Of a stretch of 64,000 nucleotides of DNA, positions 62,371-64,000 are shown piece after piece (within the stretch, counting starts at the first letter, position 1; each line of letters begins with the position of its first letter). The notes beneath the pieces were generated by a model. The model saw only the letters and a program-made list of their open reading frames with translations. It had not been told where the DNA came from and did no database searches. A program made the position numbers and the translations under genes. This stretch comes from DAONBD01 sp964525485. Its GTDB lineage: Bacteria > Patescibacteriota > Gracilibacteria > UBA1369 > LOWO2-01-FULL-3. Location of the stretch: positions 1-64,000 of the forward strand of contig CAZGHH010000001.1 in the NCBI GenBank assembly GCA_964525485.1, in the 5' to 3' direction.

Positions 62371-62399
62371 TTGATTTAGAAGGCATTTTCTGATATAAT
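62371..62399 (+). promoter_or_regulatory. Promoter of the anti-sigma/STAS/PrsW operon
   Basis: TTGATT (62371-62376), 17 nt, TATAAT (62394-62399) preceded by TGA (extended -10). Initiation about 62406 gives a leader of roughly 5 nt before ATG 62411. Confidence 0.75.
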
Positions 62400-62410
62400 A
62401 TCAAAGAAAT

Positions 62411-62938
62411 ATGGACCAAAACAAAAATAAAAATTCGGGTGAAACAAAAATCACAATTACGCTTCCCACAAACGCGTATTTCATTTCAGGAATCAGAGAT
62501 TTTACTCTGTCGTTCATCAAAAACACGACGAATTTCGCAGAAAAATGGGCATATAGAATGCAATCGATAGTCGATGAGCTTTGCAATAACGCAATCGAGC
62601 ATGGATCATCAGAAGATGATGAAGTAAAAGTAACTCTTTGTCACAAAAAAGACAAATATATCGAAATAAAAGTAGAAGATAACGGAACAGGGAAAATTAA
62701 AACAACAGCTGAGGAAATGCAAAAATTAATGGAGGAGAGGAGAAAAGCTGAATATAAATTTATAGGAATAAGAGGACGAGGGCTTCCAAAAATCGTAGCC
62801 GAATGGACAGACGAACTAGTTTTTCAAGACAAACCAACGGGAGGACTCATAGTTACAGTAAAAAAATACTTAAAAGATCCGAGATATAATTCCGGACTTC
62901 CGGAGTCAACTCCGACACATCTAGTACTTAACATCTAA
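62411..62938 (+). CDS. Anti-sigma regulatory kinase (RsbW/SpoIIAB-like)
   Basis: 175 residues with a GHKL ATP-binding fold: N box VDELCNNAIEHG, G1 box VEDNGTGK, G2-like GIRGRGLPKI. Enzymes of this type phosphorylate STAS antagonists on Ser and hold sigma factors or other targets. A C-terminal extension (about 150-175) lies beyond the usual length. A 6-nt gap precedes the STAS gene and PrsW follows, implying one regulatory operon. Its target is unknown: no sigma factor with region 2 is in the window. Confidence 0.9.
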   Translation: MDQNKNKNSGETKITITLPTNAYFISGIRDFTLSFIKNTTNFAEKWAYRMQSIVDELCNNAIEHGSSEDDEVKVTLCHKKDKYIEIKVEDNGTGKIKTTAEEMQKLMEERRKAEYKFIGIRGRGLPKIVAEWTDELVFQDKPTGGLIVTVKKYLKDPRYNSGLPESTPTHLVLNI

Positions 62939-62944
62939 ACATAT

Positions 62945-63376
62945 ATGGCAGAAGCAACAATTATCACGGAGGATATACTCCTGAAAGATCCAAATAAAAA
63001 AGCAAAATTATTAACTATTTCCGGGCAGCTTGACGAAACAAATATCGACAACAAAGCCCAGGAAGTTTACAAAATTTTTGAAGAAATTCCGGGGAATTTG
63101 AGTTTGGTATTTGATTTTGCAGGACTCGAATATATGAATAGTAAATCCATAGGATATTTGACGGATTGGTACGGAAAAGTAACGGAAAGAGGTGGAAAAG
63201 TTGTAATTTCAAGAGCAAAGCCAAATATAAAAGACATACTTCAAGTTGTCGGACTCACGCAGTTAATCAATATTTACGAATCACTGGACGAAGCAAAAGC
63301 GTCTGTAAACGATGGGCAGTCAGCCGTAGCAGCGCCGGCACAAGGCCAGGAAGGAACAACAACATATAACTTATAA
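62945..63376 (+). CDS. STAS-domain anti-sigma factor antagonist (RsbV-like)
   Basis: 143 residues. STAS domain with the phospho-acceptor Ser in EYMNSKSIGYLTDWYG, closely parallel to the STAS protein at 52197. The C-terminus has an Ala/Gln/Gly-rich tail (about 120-143), absent from the other copy. Its stop overlaps the PrsW start by 1 nt (TAATG). It is the expected substrate of the preceding kinase and of a SpoIIE-type phosphatase such as that at 51115. Confidence 0.92.
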   Translation: MAEATIITEDILLKDPNKKAKLLTISGQLDETNIDNKAQEVYKIFEEIPGNLSLVFDFAGLEYMNSKSIGYLTDWYGKVTERGGKVVISRAKPNIKDILQVVGLTQLINIYESLDEAKASVNDGQSAVAAPAQGQEGTTTYNL

Positions 63377-64000
63377 TGGATAATAAAGCTCTTATACTTG
63401 GTATTTCAACGCTTGTGGCGGCGATACCGGTAGCAATATGGATCCCGTTATTCTTCAAGCAATCCGGAATTTCCAAAACGCATCTCGGAATATTATTTTT
63501 TATAGGAATTTTGACAGCGCCGGCGTTATTGGGAATTCAATATGTATGGCAAATTTATCCGACTCTTGATGTAGCGAGTTTAATAGAAACATCTATAGAA
63601 AAAGTGAGCGTGATGTATATGGTCCTTTTTGTGTTTTTTGGAATGTTGGAAGAGGTAATAAAACATTTTGCCGTAAGAATAATAGATAAAAGAACTTTGG
63701 CTGTAAAAACAGTTAATGATGCCCTGAGATTGAGTATTTTATCAGCTCTCGGATTTTCGTTCGCTGAAAACATCTATTACCTTTCTCAGTTGTGGAACAA
63801 CTTAAGCGCAGGAGAATTATTCAGCGTATATGTTTTCAGAAGTGGATTTACAATGTGTGCTCACATGATTTTCTCCGGAATATTCGGTTACTATTTTGGC
63901 ATTTCAAAATTTTCAATTGATATAACGAATCAAGAAAAATTAGTTGGAAAAGAAGACCGAATAGCAAAAATAATATCGGAAGTAACAAACAAGCCTCTCG
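63376..64000 (+). CDS. PrsW-family membrane protease (partial, cut by window edge)
   Basis: The ATG overlaps the STAS stop, and the frame is open to the window end, giving 208 residues. It is a multi-pass membrane protein with the PrsW motifs: MLEEVIKHFAVR (EE with His), SALGFSFAENIYYL and the later CAHMIFSGIFGYYFG. PrsW proteases make the first cut in anti-sigma factors such as RsiW; here the protease sits with a cytosolic partner-switching kinase instead. The C-terminus is not seen. Confidence 0.9.
   Translation, partial: MDNKALILGISTLVAAIPVAIWIPLFFKQSGISKTHLGILFFIGILTAPALLGIQYVWQIYPTLDVASLIETSIEKVSVMYMVLFVFFGMLEEVIKHFAVRIIDKRTLAVKTVNDALRLSILSALGFSFAENIYYLSQLWNNLSAGELFSVYVFRSGFTMCAHMIFSGIFGYYFGISKFSIDITNQEKLVGKEDRIAKIISEVTNKPL

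Overview
The window looks like a chromosome segment of an AT-rich Candidate Phyla Radiation (Patescibacteria) bacterium, most plausibly Peregrinibacteria-like. This is inferred from gene content and no search was run. The pointers are two paralogous membrane-anchored TraG/VirD4-like ATPases, two sigma-region-4/HARE-HTH fusion proteins, SLH, M23 and 3D-domain wall proteins, A-rich start contexts without clear Shine-Dalgarno motifs, and a mostly compact layout. UGA is used as a stop (for example at the end of tsaE), so the UGA=Gly code of Gracilibacteria/SR1 does not apply. There is no rRNA, CRISPR array or insertion sequence. Four tRNA genes are present: Arg-UCU, Leu-UAG, Met-CAU and initiator fMet.

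Layout. 1-10.9 kb: clpC behind a CIRCE-controlled promoter, a lipoprotein/ruvB/PH-domain operon, tRNA-Arg, an M23-SLH wall hydrolase, tsaE, an HD protein and a 3D/peptidoglycan-binding protein. 10.9-19 kb: a minus-strand dnaE-aspS-TraG-like run. 19-25 kb: proB-proC and proA (proline synthesis), interrupted by a separately promoted three-gene accessory cassette (methyltransferase-like, transglutaminase-like, caspase/CHAT-like). 25-35.7 kb: tRNA-Leu, sigma4-HARE protein 1, HIT protein, nadC, valS, a TPR-like protein, sigma4-HARE protein 2, an atypical OmpR-type regulator and glyS. 35.7-46 kb: the second TraG-like ATPase, a CarS-type CDP-lipid synthase, two tRNAs flanking a conserved hypothetical gene, a DivIC/FtsB-like gene, murC, cysS, yggT and a large surface protein. 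46-50 kb: a PKD-7TM membrane protein with an unusual ATP-grasp/retropepsin-like/QEGLA-metallopeptidase fusion. 50-55 kb: queA, a SpoIIE-type phosphatase, a STAS protein and an MFS-HEAT transporter. 55-58 kb: murJ, a C39-like peptidase and a CAP-domain protein. 58-62 kb: ribD-ribBA-tsf-rpsB. 62-64 kb: a chorismate-mutase-like gene, then anti-sigma kinase, STAS antagonist and a PrsW-family protease cut by the window edge.

Themes. Envelope building and remodelling dominate the accessory content (M23-SLH, 3D-PGB, murC, murJ, C39, CAP, PKD-7TM, surface proteins). Regulation appears to combine HrcA/CIRCE, two sigma4-HARE proteins, and a partner-switching set split over two loci (phosphatase, two STAS proteins, one RsbW-like kinase) joined to PrsW. 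About eighteen promoter-like sites were read by eye; most have sigma70-like boxes exactly 17 nt apart, and several -10 boxes sit so close to start codons that leaderless transcription is likely. The best candidate for a poorly described system is the 46.1-50.1 kb pair, in which a peptide-ligase domain and a carboxypeptidase-like domain are fused in one chain beside a dedicated membrane partner.
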